DNA from: Dastarcus helophoroides
Lineage: Eukaryota > Arthropoda > Insecta > Coleoptera > Bothrideridae
DNA: 64,000 nt
NCBI GenBank assembly: GCA_028583605.1
Contig: CM053326.1
Location: 35,248,931-35,312,930, forward strand
Reading direction: 5' to 3'
In this document: positions 1 to 11,800 of the stretch, piece by piece
Layout of the letters: the number at the start of each line of letters is the position of its first letter
Position numbering within the stretch: the first letter of the stretch is position 1
Position numbers and translations under genes: made by a program
Notes under the pieces: generated by a model
Seen by the model: only the letters and a program-made list of their open reading frames with translations
The model's database searches: none
Told to the model about the DNA's origin: nothing

Positions 1-129
1 CTTTTTGAAAATTTTGACTTTTTTTGAAAAATTAGAATTTTTCTAAATTTCAACTTTTTCTCAAAATTATCCATATTTGCAATCTGTCTTAAAGATTAAC
101 ACTTTTTTTGGAAAATTTTGACTTTCCAG
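1..129. repeat. T-rich low-complexity DNA
   Basis: AT-rich sequence with recurring runs of the type gacttttt, the same low-complexity motif that fills several other intergenic and intronic stretches of the window. No gene is visible. Confidence 0.5.
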
Positions 130-735
130 AATTGTGATTTGAAAGTTTCGACGTTTTTGAAAAATTTCAATTTATTTTGTAAATGTTGATGTCAGTTAAG
201 AAATTTGAATTTTTAAAAATGTGAACTTGAATTAATTTTTTTAAGAGTTTTGATTTCTTTCGGAATTTTGACATTTTTTGAAATTCCGACTTTTGATAAT
301 CTGGACTTTTTTGAAAAATAAATGTACATTTGCTTAAAATTTCGATTTTCTTTAAATGTTGAAGTTTCAAACACCTCAGGAAAAAATATATTTTCATTTC
401 AGTTCCATTTTGTGAATAAAATGATTTTGACTTTCCAGTGACTTGAACGCTTTAACGTTTATTAAAAATGTCAATTTTTTCTGCAGATTCTGAATTCTGT
501 TAAAAAATTTTGATTTTTAAAAATTTAAACTTGTTTTAATTTTTTTTTTAAATATTGGTACTTCTTTCGGAATTTCGACTTTTTTTGAAATTCCGACATT
601 TTATAATCTGGACTTTATCAAAAATTTAGACATTTTCAAAAAATAAACTTACATTTTGCTAAAATTTCAATTTTCTTTAAATGTTTCAAAGATCTCAGGA
701 AAAAATATATTTTTGCTTTAGTTCCATTTTCTGAA
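130..735. repeat. Imperfect ~300-base direct duplication
   Basis: Two adjacent diverged copies, roughly 130-435 and 436-735, share the same order of landmarks: a fragment ctttcggaatttt, then gaaattccgac, then ataatctggactt, then ctcaggaaaaaatatattt, then agttccattt. The copies differ by many substitutions and small indels, so this is an old tandem duplication inside low-complexity intergenic DNA. Confidence 0.65.
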
Positions 736-2640
736 TGACATGATTTTTGTAATTTTTTAACATAGAATTTTAATTCGAAATTTTGAGTAAGGATCCAAAT
801 TTAAACCGAAAACTAAACATTAAAAAAATACTTCATATTCAAAGTTTAACTTGGTCTGAATTTTTTTAAAATAAATTTTGACAATGTCTTAACTTGAACT
901 TAAAATTTGTAATTTTTTTCGAATATTTTTAAACATCGTTTCTAAATTTGAATTTTCTTTTAAAATCCTGAATTTATACCGATATTTCGATTAATCTAAA
1001 CACGCCAGAAAGGAATATTATTTTTTGGATGCTAATGAAAGCAAAATTATAATTAATTTTTTTAAAGGGGTTCCTATTAACTTAGTTTCATTTACCTTAT
1101 AGAAATGTGATTGGTTAATATGATTAGCTTCTGACAAGGGGTTACATAAAAGTCATCGGTTTATGTTAAGAGGGAATTTTGTTAATTTATTTCCATGGTT
1201 GGTTACATACTCAAAGGGTTTTTCAATTTATAAAACTTTAAAGGAATATCGCAAAGGAATTTTAAAGAATGTTTAATTAGAAAAGAGAGGAAATTGCATA
1301 TTTGTCTAAATTTTGATTTCGTTGATTGCTATCTAAATTTTAATTTGTTAATTAAAGAGCTGACTTCTATAAAATGTTCCTCTCTTTTGTTCGTAACCTT
1401 CGATACCGAAATAATCCCGGGATTGACCAAATGTAATCCCGAAATCCCGGGATAAGAAATAATGATCAGGATCGAATTCTCTAATCGCGATGTCTCCCGC
1501 GATAGAATCAGGATGCAGCAATTCAGATATTCGTTAAAAAAAATGCCGATTTGTTAGCTTGTAAATTTATTTCAGATACAACCGCAGGTTCACATAATTT
1601 GTTTTTAAACATTCAATATTCTATGAGAATCGTTTTAATGACAAAGTGAATATATTTTATTTTATTATCATTATTAATCGAATACAGCAAATGAGTAATA
1701 AAAATAGTTAATAATAAATGCTTTTAAAGAGTAAGTTTCATGTAAAAGAAGCACTCACTTTAAGAAAGGCATATTAACGTCATAAAGAGAACAAAATCAA
1801 TATAAAAAAGCCAGTTTCATCCTCGCAGGAGTTTAACCTTTAATGGGCTCTAGAGCACGCTTTCTAGCGCAGCAAATTTAAAAAAAGTTGTGTACAGCAA
1901 AATTCAAGTATTCTCAATAGGTTAATTAAAGCAGTACGTTAGGCAGTATTCAATGCCACGTCCCTTTATGTTGGCTTAACACTTATTGACTCGTGAAAGA
2001 GATTCCAAATTCTTTTAGAAGACAACCTGCTTCTTTCGTTCTAATGGTTAAAATTGTAACTTATTTCGTTTCCCTCTTTTATAACTTCATCTTGTCCTTA
2101 TAACTTCCTTTAAATAGAGCAATCTGTAAATTTTTCGTAAGTTGATAGACCACGATTAATATAAATTTCTGTTAAAGAAAGTGAAATGAGAATTGGGGAC
2201 ACTGCTAAATATTCAGTCGTTTATATCTCTATTAGAAATTGACCACCCTACAGTAATTTTTTCTGAGGAGGTAGGGGCGGTGGAGCTTGCATATTTTATT
2301 AAAGCAAAAGTGTAAATGCCAAACATATACTTTTACTACAATTTACACACATGTCAACTACAAAAATTGGGTTGTTACGCGTAGGCGCCAAATTATTGTA
2401 ATGAATGATTCAATTTTCCGATACAACAATTTCCCCATGCAACACCATTATTAAACATAACGCCCTATATACATTCATTTCACAGAATTTGCTTTAAACA
2501 TGTAAATCTCCTAGGAAATATCGACCAAACATAAATGTTTACTAGTCTGCGAATATACATACTGTGTTTGTATCCAAAAACAAAGACTACCATAATATTT
2601 CGAAAGTAATCTAATTATAATAATTCGAAAGTGATCTAAC
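736..2640. other. AT-rich intergenic region and putative dynein promoter
   Basis: No gene is seen. Around 1412-1453 there are two near-identical palindromes of the form atcccgggat about 20 bases apart, a locally GC-rich patch that could be the edge of an old mobile element. The last few hundred bases should contain the promoter and 5' UTR of the dynein gene that starts at 2641, but I can point to no specific box. Confidence 0.4.
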
Positions 2641-5600
2641 ATGGATAAAGCCAGAAACAAAAGCGCCTTATCAAAATATTCAAAAATGTTGCTTAAACGT
2701 TCAATCGAACTACCAAAAATCAGTGAACCGCCCAAACAATTGCTTAAATCCTGTAATATAAAGCAAGCCAAGAAAGAACAAATCTACCGCTACATATGCC
2801 AAAGGATACCCACATATCCTCAAGAAAGTGAAATTATTCCTCACAAGAAGCAAAATGACGAAGACATAAAGAGAACGTTGCTGGAATCAGCGCAAAAGAG
2901 CACAGTTTTTCCGATGTCAAGGTTCCAATTGAGAGATATAATGAATCTGGTGAAAGCTAGAGGTCTGGAGGAGAAACATCCGGAAGTTTTAGACCAAATC
3001 GTGCAAGAAACGAAAGAGGAATATTGCAAAATCACAGCACTTGCTACAATCGTCACTAAAGTGAAACCAATTGGTGACATTATTAGGTACCGTGTGGAGC
3101 CCTACAAGTATTTTGGGAAGACTTCCAGGTATCATTTATATTTGAAACATAAAAAGCAATTTTCTTGTAAATATTTGCTTCACAATAAATTTATCAGATC
3201 ACTTGTTCGTCAAGGTGTTGAATTTTCGAATAAATCTGTAGTCAAATTTGACATGCGCTATAAAAGAGGTATAAATTTTGATATCTTTAAAGAGAAGCTT
3301 GACGATTTTGTTATAGATATTTATTCCGCTATTAGTGAATTTTACTATAAAATTGCTTTATCTTTGGAAAAGCTAAAGGATAAAGTTAACAAGACAGATA
3401 ATTTTCTCAATTGCTGTTCAGGTCTGATATCCATATTCATAAGCTTGGCTATTGGGGAGACTTTGAATCATATTGTGACAATTACATCTTCAACAGAACA
3501 AATGCCACTGCTAAATTTATATCTCGATTTCGAGGATAATTCAGTTTTATATCCTTCAAACGAAAACGTATTATTAGCTTATGAACTATTTATAAAAAGT
3601 ATAAGACGAATTCCACAGCAGATTAATGATTTACAAAGTGATCGAAAACATGACTTTAAAAATCGATCGATAATGTTATGTTTAACGGAAGAGTTTATTC
3701 ATGATATTATTAGAAAAATGACAAATAATGTATCCAAAATATTTCGTCCTGTTCTAACTCACATTAAAGAACTTGAATTTAATTTTCAAGAAATTTACCC
3801 CGAAATAACTTCACAGGTCGATATTTCGGATTTGGATTATGACACAACTAGTCAAAAGATTATGCACTACAGGAAATATATTAGAAAAATTTCTCTAGTA
3901 CCAGCAGTTGAATATTTTGTTACTAGTTTTCTATATCTAAGGTCTTATATTTGCTCAATTAGAAAGAAACTTGACGTGAATGCTGAAACAATTTTTCATT
4001 CATTACGAGCGCAGAATGAATGGGAAATAAACGATTTGAATGAAACGTACAATTTGATTGCTACCAAAGCTACTTTAAAACCGTGCACTACTGAACAAAT
4101 AATTGAAATTGGTCGCTATATGGTTTGGGTAAAAGCGGAATATTTAAGTGAACTTAAGGAAAGAGCTTATACGGCTTTCGTTGAACTTCTCAAAATAATC
4201 GACTTAGGAATACTGCCTGATGAACACATATCTTTGAATTCTACACTGTACCATTGGATGGATGATGTGGTTCCTATAGTTGAATACTGTTTAGTGACTT
4301 TCGATCAACTGAAGTTTGAAGCTGAAGATAAATTGCAGAGGATGGTTGAAGATATTGATGTAATGGTAAAAGAAGTACATCCTTTCTTGCGCATTTTAGA
4401 TGAGATGGATGATATTAAAAGAGTAAATAGTTATCTGAACGCTTTAAAAACAATACTCTTAAAAATAAAAGCTATTGAAGATGTTATAACTTGGATAAAT
4501 AACGAGGAGAAAGCTCTTAGTTTTCCACCCTCTTCTTATGTCACTTACGAAGAATTAAAAAACTACGTTTATCCTTTTCATCATTTACTTAACGTTTCAC
4601 TAAATGTTCAAAGAAACGTATCAGATTGGTTACATGGTCAATTTGATTTACTAACATACGAAGAAACAGCAGAAAAAGTTGATAATTATTGCAAAGAACT
4701 AACAAAGATGCAAAAAGAGTATCGCACAAAATTGAGACAAGCCGTAGATGATAATGTTCCAATTCGATTCAGAGGAACAGTGGATGATCCGGATGTAGCT
4801 CAACTGGCCTGCCCCACTAAAAATATGTGTTAAAACCTTGGAGCTAGTTGAAGACTTTAAACCATGCCTCAGACTTATGAAGATTTTATGTAATAAGGCC
4901 CTGATGACACGACATTGGAAAAATATGTCACAAATATTGGGTCAGGATATTGTTCCTAACGCAGGAACTACTTTGGATAAATTTATGCATATTGATTTTC
5001 AATCAAATATAGAACAGTATGAAATAATTAGTAAAAGTGCCACAAAAGAAAAAGAATTGCATGAAAGACTAATAACTATGATAGACAAATGGAACTTATT
5101 GAAGGCAAAAACAAAATCATATGAAGATAATAAAGTGATATTGATTAGTAACTTGGATAAAATTGAGTTTCTTGTAGAAGACCATGAGGAGCAGCTAATC
5201 GAAATGAAAAGTAGTTCGTTTTTCAGACCACACGAATCGGAAATTAACGCATTTCAGTCAAACATTTCGCAAATCAAATGTACCATTAAGAAATATGCGA
5301 ACCTTCAATCTGAATGGTTCATACTTTTTTCGATTTACAACAACTCATATACTCAAAAGGTAGCCTCCGAAGATTACAACTTCTTTCAAAAGCTAACAAC
5401 AGATTTTAATAAGTTGAGACAGAAACTTACGAAGAAAAAGTTGATCAAAGTATGCCAAACGGAATCAACCCAAAAAATCTTGAAAAAATTAGAAGAAAAC
5501 TTGAAGATAGCGTATGACAAAATTTTGTGTCTTTTAAGTTTGATACGTGAAGAATTCCCGAGATATTATTTTCTTTCCAATGAAGAAATATTTGAGATTA

Positions 5601-5853
5601 TGTCTGAAAGTAGGAATCTTAACAAAACTATGGAATTTCTCCCCAAGTGTTTTCCTAATACGTCCAAGGTAATAATCAAAGAACGATCAATTGAAGGAAT
5701 TCGTGGATTAGATGGGGACTATTTAAAATTTTTGACTGCTGTACCGCTACCTGATGATCAAGCTAGCTTTGTAAAACTGTGGCAAAATATTGAATCTTCA
5801 ACAAAGTACTACAATTGCAAAGCACATAAGAACAACCATATTCGACAGAAAAA
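2641..5853 (+). CDS. Dynein heavy chain block 1: N-terminal tail and linker, with frameshift
   Basis: The ATG at 2641 opens a 730-codon frame that stops at 4831-4833. Dynein linker homology resumes immediately in the next frame (from about 4832) with FKPCLRLMKILCNKALMTRHW, the conserved stretch leading to the RHW signature of all dynein linkers, and runs to 5853. No intron of plausible length joins the two, so one surplus base at about 4831 (or two missing) is the simplest explanation: sequencing error or real lesion. The block ends at a GT donor (5854). A perfect tactaac branch-point-like sequence lies at 5861-5867 in the following intron, just before an alternative in-frame stop. Confidence 0.82.
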
Positions 5854-8800
5854 GTATTTCTACTAACGATTAAAACCTATTCAGGTCAAATATGCCTAAT
5901 ATTTTTTCAAATTAGATGGACTTTATTCTTTGAAAATTATTTAAAAGGCACAAGAATTATTAAAGTTGATATTGCTAAGCAAGTGGAAGAACTATCATCT
6001 ATAATTACGGACGAAACTTTCACAATTCCTGAGAAAAATGCAGCCATGGCAATGTTGCTTAGATTGCACTTATACCGAGACCTGTACCAGCAATTTATGA
6101 AGATTAATAATTACAATGAAAATGAATTTAAGTGGTTAGCCCAAGTTCGTTACCATTTAGATAATTTAGGTGTCTGCATGGTAGATATTTTGAAGTTCTC
6201 GCTTCCTTATGGTTGCGAATTTTATGGTAATTGTCCCAGATTATCGATGACACCATCTACTGAACGTTGTTTTGTTAGACTCATGAGCAATATCAATCTT
6301 CACGTATTTAGTAACTTGAGTGGCACCAAGTTAACCGGAAAAACTGATACAATTAAGGATTTCGCCAATGTTTTTGGTATGTATTTAGTTACTTTGAAAT
6401 GTTCAGAACTAACCCGCTATGACATCATTCAAAGATTCATTACAGGAATTGAGCAATGTGGTTCTTGGTTATTTTTGGAGGAAATTAGTAGAGTTAAACC
6501 TGAGATTCTCTCAATTATCTCCGATAAGCTACTTTGTATTTCTACCAGACGTCAGGAGTTAGCTCAACAGCAGCAAGTAAATAATCCTCTATTGCAATGC
6601 GCTGTTTTTGCGACTGCCACAGATGAGGCCAAATTTTCTGAGCTTCCTGCCAACTTTAGAGGAATATTTCGCAATTTTAATATGATTGCGCCTGATTTTA
6701 GAGTTATATGCGAGTCTTATTTGTTTTCCTATGGAGTTGAAAATGCTGAACAGCTGTCAAAGAAAATTGTGGCGTTATTTCATTTGCTTAAAGATTTAAT
6801 CCCAGATCAACAACAAAATATCGGTATAGCGAATTTAAAACTTATATTAATCGCAGTTAAAGAGGCCTCGCTTAAGAACTCAGTCGTGATCGAATCTATC
6901 ATATTTGAGATCTTCGAAAAACAGTTTTCCGGTGATGAACTTGAGGTATTTACTAAGGTATATTATGAGGTATTCTCGATGCCTAATTTAGAGACAAATC
7001 ATGACCAACTTGAAAAATACTTAAAGAGAATATATCAAAAAGATAATTTGCAGTTAACGACAGAGCTAATTTCTAGTGCTGTTTCCATCAACGAATTTAT
7101 ATCATCTCATCAAAATATTATAGTTGTGGGTAAATCTGACACTGGTAAAACAACATCTATCAAAATGCTTCATAAGACCCTCAATTACATAAGATGCAAA
7201 AATAAAATACAAACTAATATTAATCTTATGCTCGTGAATCCAACTAGTTTAACAGAAGAGCAACTGTTTGGGCATTTCAACAGTACTATGGGTATTTGGA
7301 AGGATGGTTGGATTGGTAATTGCCTGCGTAAAAGCGTGGAAGATACAAATTCGGATTACTGGATCTACTTTGATAGCCCAATTGAATCTTGGTGGACTGA
7401 AAAATTATTAACTGTGCTAGACACGAAGGTTAGAAAGATGTTTCTTCTTAATGGTGAATCAATTTTCATCAACAGAAATGTGTCTTTTGTTTTTGAAGAT
7501 GTTGATTTAAGCGACGCATCTCCTTCATTGGTAAGTAGTCTTCTTTAAATTAGGATCAGAATGGTTATATTTTATTAAGAAATTAATCTTAAAGTGCTTT
7601 GTTGTGTCATAATAATATATAAGAAAATTTTAGGTGGCAACTTGCAGAATATTTTATATAAGAGAACGAGAGAAATCATGGCAGCGTTTCACCCAAACGT
7701 GGATCAGGAATTGCAACCCGATATGGAGCAAAGACTATAATCATCTCATACTTAATCTCTTCGACTGGCTTATTCCAGCGTGTCACAAATTTACCATACA
7801 AAATTGCAGCTTGTTATGTACTCAAACTGAATTGAACATTACAAGAAGTGTTGCAACGTTCACAAAAAAATTATTAGATCAAGCTTGTAACGAAGCAATG
7901 AAAAGAGATGAGGAGTTAAAGACTCTATCAGTATGGATACAAGCAAGTTTTTTTCAAGCCGTCCTTTGGGCAATCGGGGGGCTTCTGGATACAGATTCTA
8001 GAGCAAAATTCGATGATTTTTTCAAGGATTTATTAAGGAATCAGGTTGAAGGTCATCAGTTTCCAGAATCTTTAGACAAGATTGAGGTTTCCGTGCCAAC
8101 TGATGAATTGTTTTATGAATATAACTATATTTATAGAGCCAAAGGAACCTGGAAATTTATTGGTGATGTACTAAAAAATGAAATAACTCATTTAAATCCG
8201 AACATTTTAGAAACACTTATACCTACAGTTGAAACAATGCGTTACAATATATTTTTAGAAATGACTATTAAAGATGATAGACCATTAATTTTTGTTGGTC
8301 CCGAGGCTTGCGGAAAATCATCCATCATTCTTCAGTATCTTGAGTACAAATTAAACAAAACTCAATATTTACACGATCGATTGCATTTTTCGCGAAATCT
8401 TGGCGCTCGTGTAGCTCAGAATATCATTCTTTCCAAATTAGATAAAATAGATTATCACACTTACAGTATAAAAGACAATAGAACTAAAATCTTGTACATC
8501 GATGACATTAATATGGTTGCAAACCGGAAAACGAAAGCAAGGCCCGTTCTAGAGCTCATCAGACAATATTTCGATCACAAATACTGGTTTGCTTTAAATT
8601 CTAATAAAGAAATAACTGTGAGCAATTTAAATTTTGTTGGCACTTTTTCTCTTGGTTTGGATGGTGAAAATTTAAATCATAGATTTTTGCGTCATTTTAA
8701 TGTTTTTGCAATCAATTCACTATCGGAAAGTAATTGTGTTAAAATTTATGGCACTTTACTGGAATTATTCTGGAAGCAACAAAATTTTCCAACCGAAGTA

Positions 8801-11800
8801 CTGGCTTGTGCAAACCATCTGGCCTCAGCTTCTTATACACTCTGGAAATACGCACGGGATAGTTTTAAGCTCTCCTTAGAGAATATGACAAATGTGTTCA
8901 GCATGCGAGAAATCGCTAAGTTTATTTACAGTTGCACATTATTAAAAAAGGAACATTTCGATTCAAACAAAAAATTTCACCTGAAATTTTGGATTCATGA
9001 AAGCTTAAGAATTATCGGTGATAGGCTTCGACGAGAGGACGACGTGAATTTACTTTTTGAAAAAATGAAGGAAATTTTGGAAAGTTTTGAAGAAAACTTT
9101 GAAAATGTGTACCCACTGCAGCATACTCCAAAAGATGTAATTTTTTCACACGTCGGCCACATTAATGAACTTGGAAGATACGATGAAACTGACATTGAAC
9201 AGTTTAAAAATTTTGCCATTTCAACTCTAGATTCTTATAATAGAGATAATTTTCCTAAACTTAATATTGTATTGTTTGATTTGATACTTCGAAATCTGTT
9301 GAAATTATGCAGGAATTTGTACATGACTAAGAGTTCGGTGTTATTCTTTGGATGTTGCAGTTGTGGGAAATATTGTCTAACAAAAATGGCTAGTTTTATT
9401 TGTCAGACAGTATTGTTCTTGCCAGAAGTGACCATAGGTTATACCCTAAAAGATTTTCATAGCGATATTAAAAAAGCTTTGGAGGTAGCAGGAGGAAAAG
9501 GAAAACATACGATTTTCTTACTTAAAGATAAATACGTTAAGACAAACTATATTTTAGATGATTTAGTACAATTAATTAAGTTTGGTGAAATAGTCGGTCT
9601 CTATAATAGTGCCGAGAAAGAACACTTGTTGAACATGGTTAGGATAGTTGTACAAGGAGGTAATCCTAATGTTGAAGTAACAGCAGACAAGGTTTTTCGT
9701 TTTTTTATCGATAGATGTCAAGCTTATCTTCACATCATTTTTTGTCTAGGTTATGAAAAGTCAATCACCAGGAAAAGACTTTCGTCTTATCCACAATTAC
9801 TCAGTTATTGCAACGTTATTTGGTTCGAGGACTGGCCGGATGAGGCTTTAGAACAAATTACAATTCAATGGCTTGCTGATGCAAATATTACTTCAAATGA
9901 TCTAAGTGAAAAGATTTCGAAAGCGTGCATTAAAATGCATCGCAATTGTTCGAAAGTGTATAAAGAAGTTTACGAAGTTAATGGTCAACAATGCTTCGCA
10001 ACTTTAGGTTCCTATATTGAATTAGTCCAGCTACTGATTTCAACAATCCATACGAAAAAAATCGAATTAATGGCAAAGAAGCAGAAGTTCGTTAATGGGC
10101 TTGATAAGCTGGTTTACTCCGAGAAGCAGATTGATGAAACCAGAAAATCTTTAGCTGAATATCAACCACAAATACGATCGATGACGCAAAAAGCAATTGA
10201 AATGTCAAAAGAAATCGCAAGAGAAACAATCGAAGTGGAAAAAGCATCTGAACTGGTTAGAAAAGATGAAATGATAGCAAATCAGCAGGCTGCTGCTGCT
10301 CAGATTTTGAAAACTGACTGCGAGGCAGACTTAGCTCAAGCTATACCAATTTTAGAAGATGCAATTGAAGCTTTAAATACACTGAAACCCACGGATATTA
10401 CTTTAGTAAAATCAATGAAAAATCCACCCGATACAATTAAATTGGTCATGGCAGCTGTCTGTGTTATCAAAGAAGTCAAACCTGATCGCATTCCTGATCC
10501 ATCAACCGGAAGGAAAACTTTGGATTATTGGGGCCCAAGTAAAAGAATTCTAGGTGATATGAATTTTCTGCAAACGTTGAAAGAATTCGATAAAGATGAC
10601 ATTAAGCCAGAAGTTATGGTTAAAATACGTGGTGAATACTTGTCACACAAAGACTTTGTACCTAGTGCAGTCGCAAAAGCTTCTAGCGCTGCAGAAGGTC
10701 TTTGCAAATGGATTATTGCTATGAGTATGTATGATAAAGTTGCCAAAGAAGTTGCACCTAAGAAAGAGAAATTGGAATACGCCGAGCAAGAGTACGCACA
10801 AACTTTGGCTATTCTGGAGGAAAAGAAAGAAGAAGTAGCGAAATTAGAAGAACGGTTAGCTAAACTGAATGCTGTTTTGGCTGAAGCAAATTTGCAGCAA
10901 AAAATACTTCAACGAAAAGTAGATCTCTGCAATAAAAAACTATCCCGTGCATTGACTCTTCTAGGGGGTTTAGAAGAAGAAAAGCAAACTTGGATGAAAG
11001 CTTGTACAACTCTACAAAGTTTTCATGATTGTTTGCCTGGTGATGCTTTAGCTTCTTCTGCTTTAATTAGTTATTTAGCACCATTAACATCAGCGTTTAG
11101 ATTAAAATTTTTGACAGAGTGGATTCAAGAAATAAAAAGTTATGATATACCGTTTAGCGAAAGTTTTTCATTTAGGAAAGTGTTTTGTTCAGAAGAAAAT
11201 TTATCAGATTGGTACTACTTAGGTTTACCTAATGATAATTTTTCGATTGATGGTGCTGTGATTCAGAAAACTTCACATAGATGGGCCTTATTCATAGATC
11301 CACAAATGAGAGCACTTCAGTGGATCAAACATTTGGAAAAGCGCAATGGACTTTGTTTGACAAGCTTTGATAAAGGTGATTGCGAAAATACGATTGAATA
11401 TGCCGTAACATTTGGAAAGCCATTGATAATTGAAAATGTAAGTTGCACTTTTAATATTTTTCTTGACGGGTTATACTCAAAAGTTTTTTCAAAAATTAAC
11501 GATGACGTTTATGTGCATTTGGGAAAGAAAAAAATTCGTTATGACAGTAGGTTCAAGCTGTACATGACCACCAGAAGTGTAAATCAACATTTTTCGGCAG
11601 AAGTATATGATAAAGTTAAAATAATCAACTTTAATATAACTAGTGAAGCCCTGGAAGAAATGTTATTAGGAATATTAATGAAAAAAGAAAATACAAGCCT
11701 AAAGAAAAATTTAGATGTCATTAAAAAAAATCAACGTGAAAATCGTGAAAAGACTAAGTTAATACAAGAAAAAATTTTAATCATATTTTTTGAATCTAAA

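Noticed and set aside
1400..1500. Paired atcccgggat palindromes as a regulatory site
   Set aside because: More likely the decayed end of a mobile element; nothing ties them to the dynein promoter 1.1 kb away.
4828..4848. Possible 21-base micro-intron (gtgtta...ctag) at the dynein frame break
   Set aside because: Too short for any known spliceosomal intron, and it would delete conserved linker residues; a one-base indel is simpler.
10525..10746. Minus-strand frames opposite the dynein gene
   Set aside because: Antisense shadows of highly conserved dynein coding sequence.
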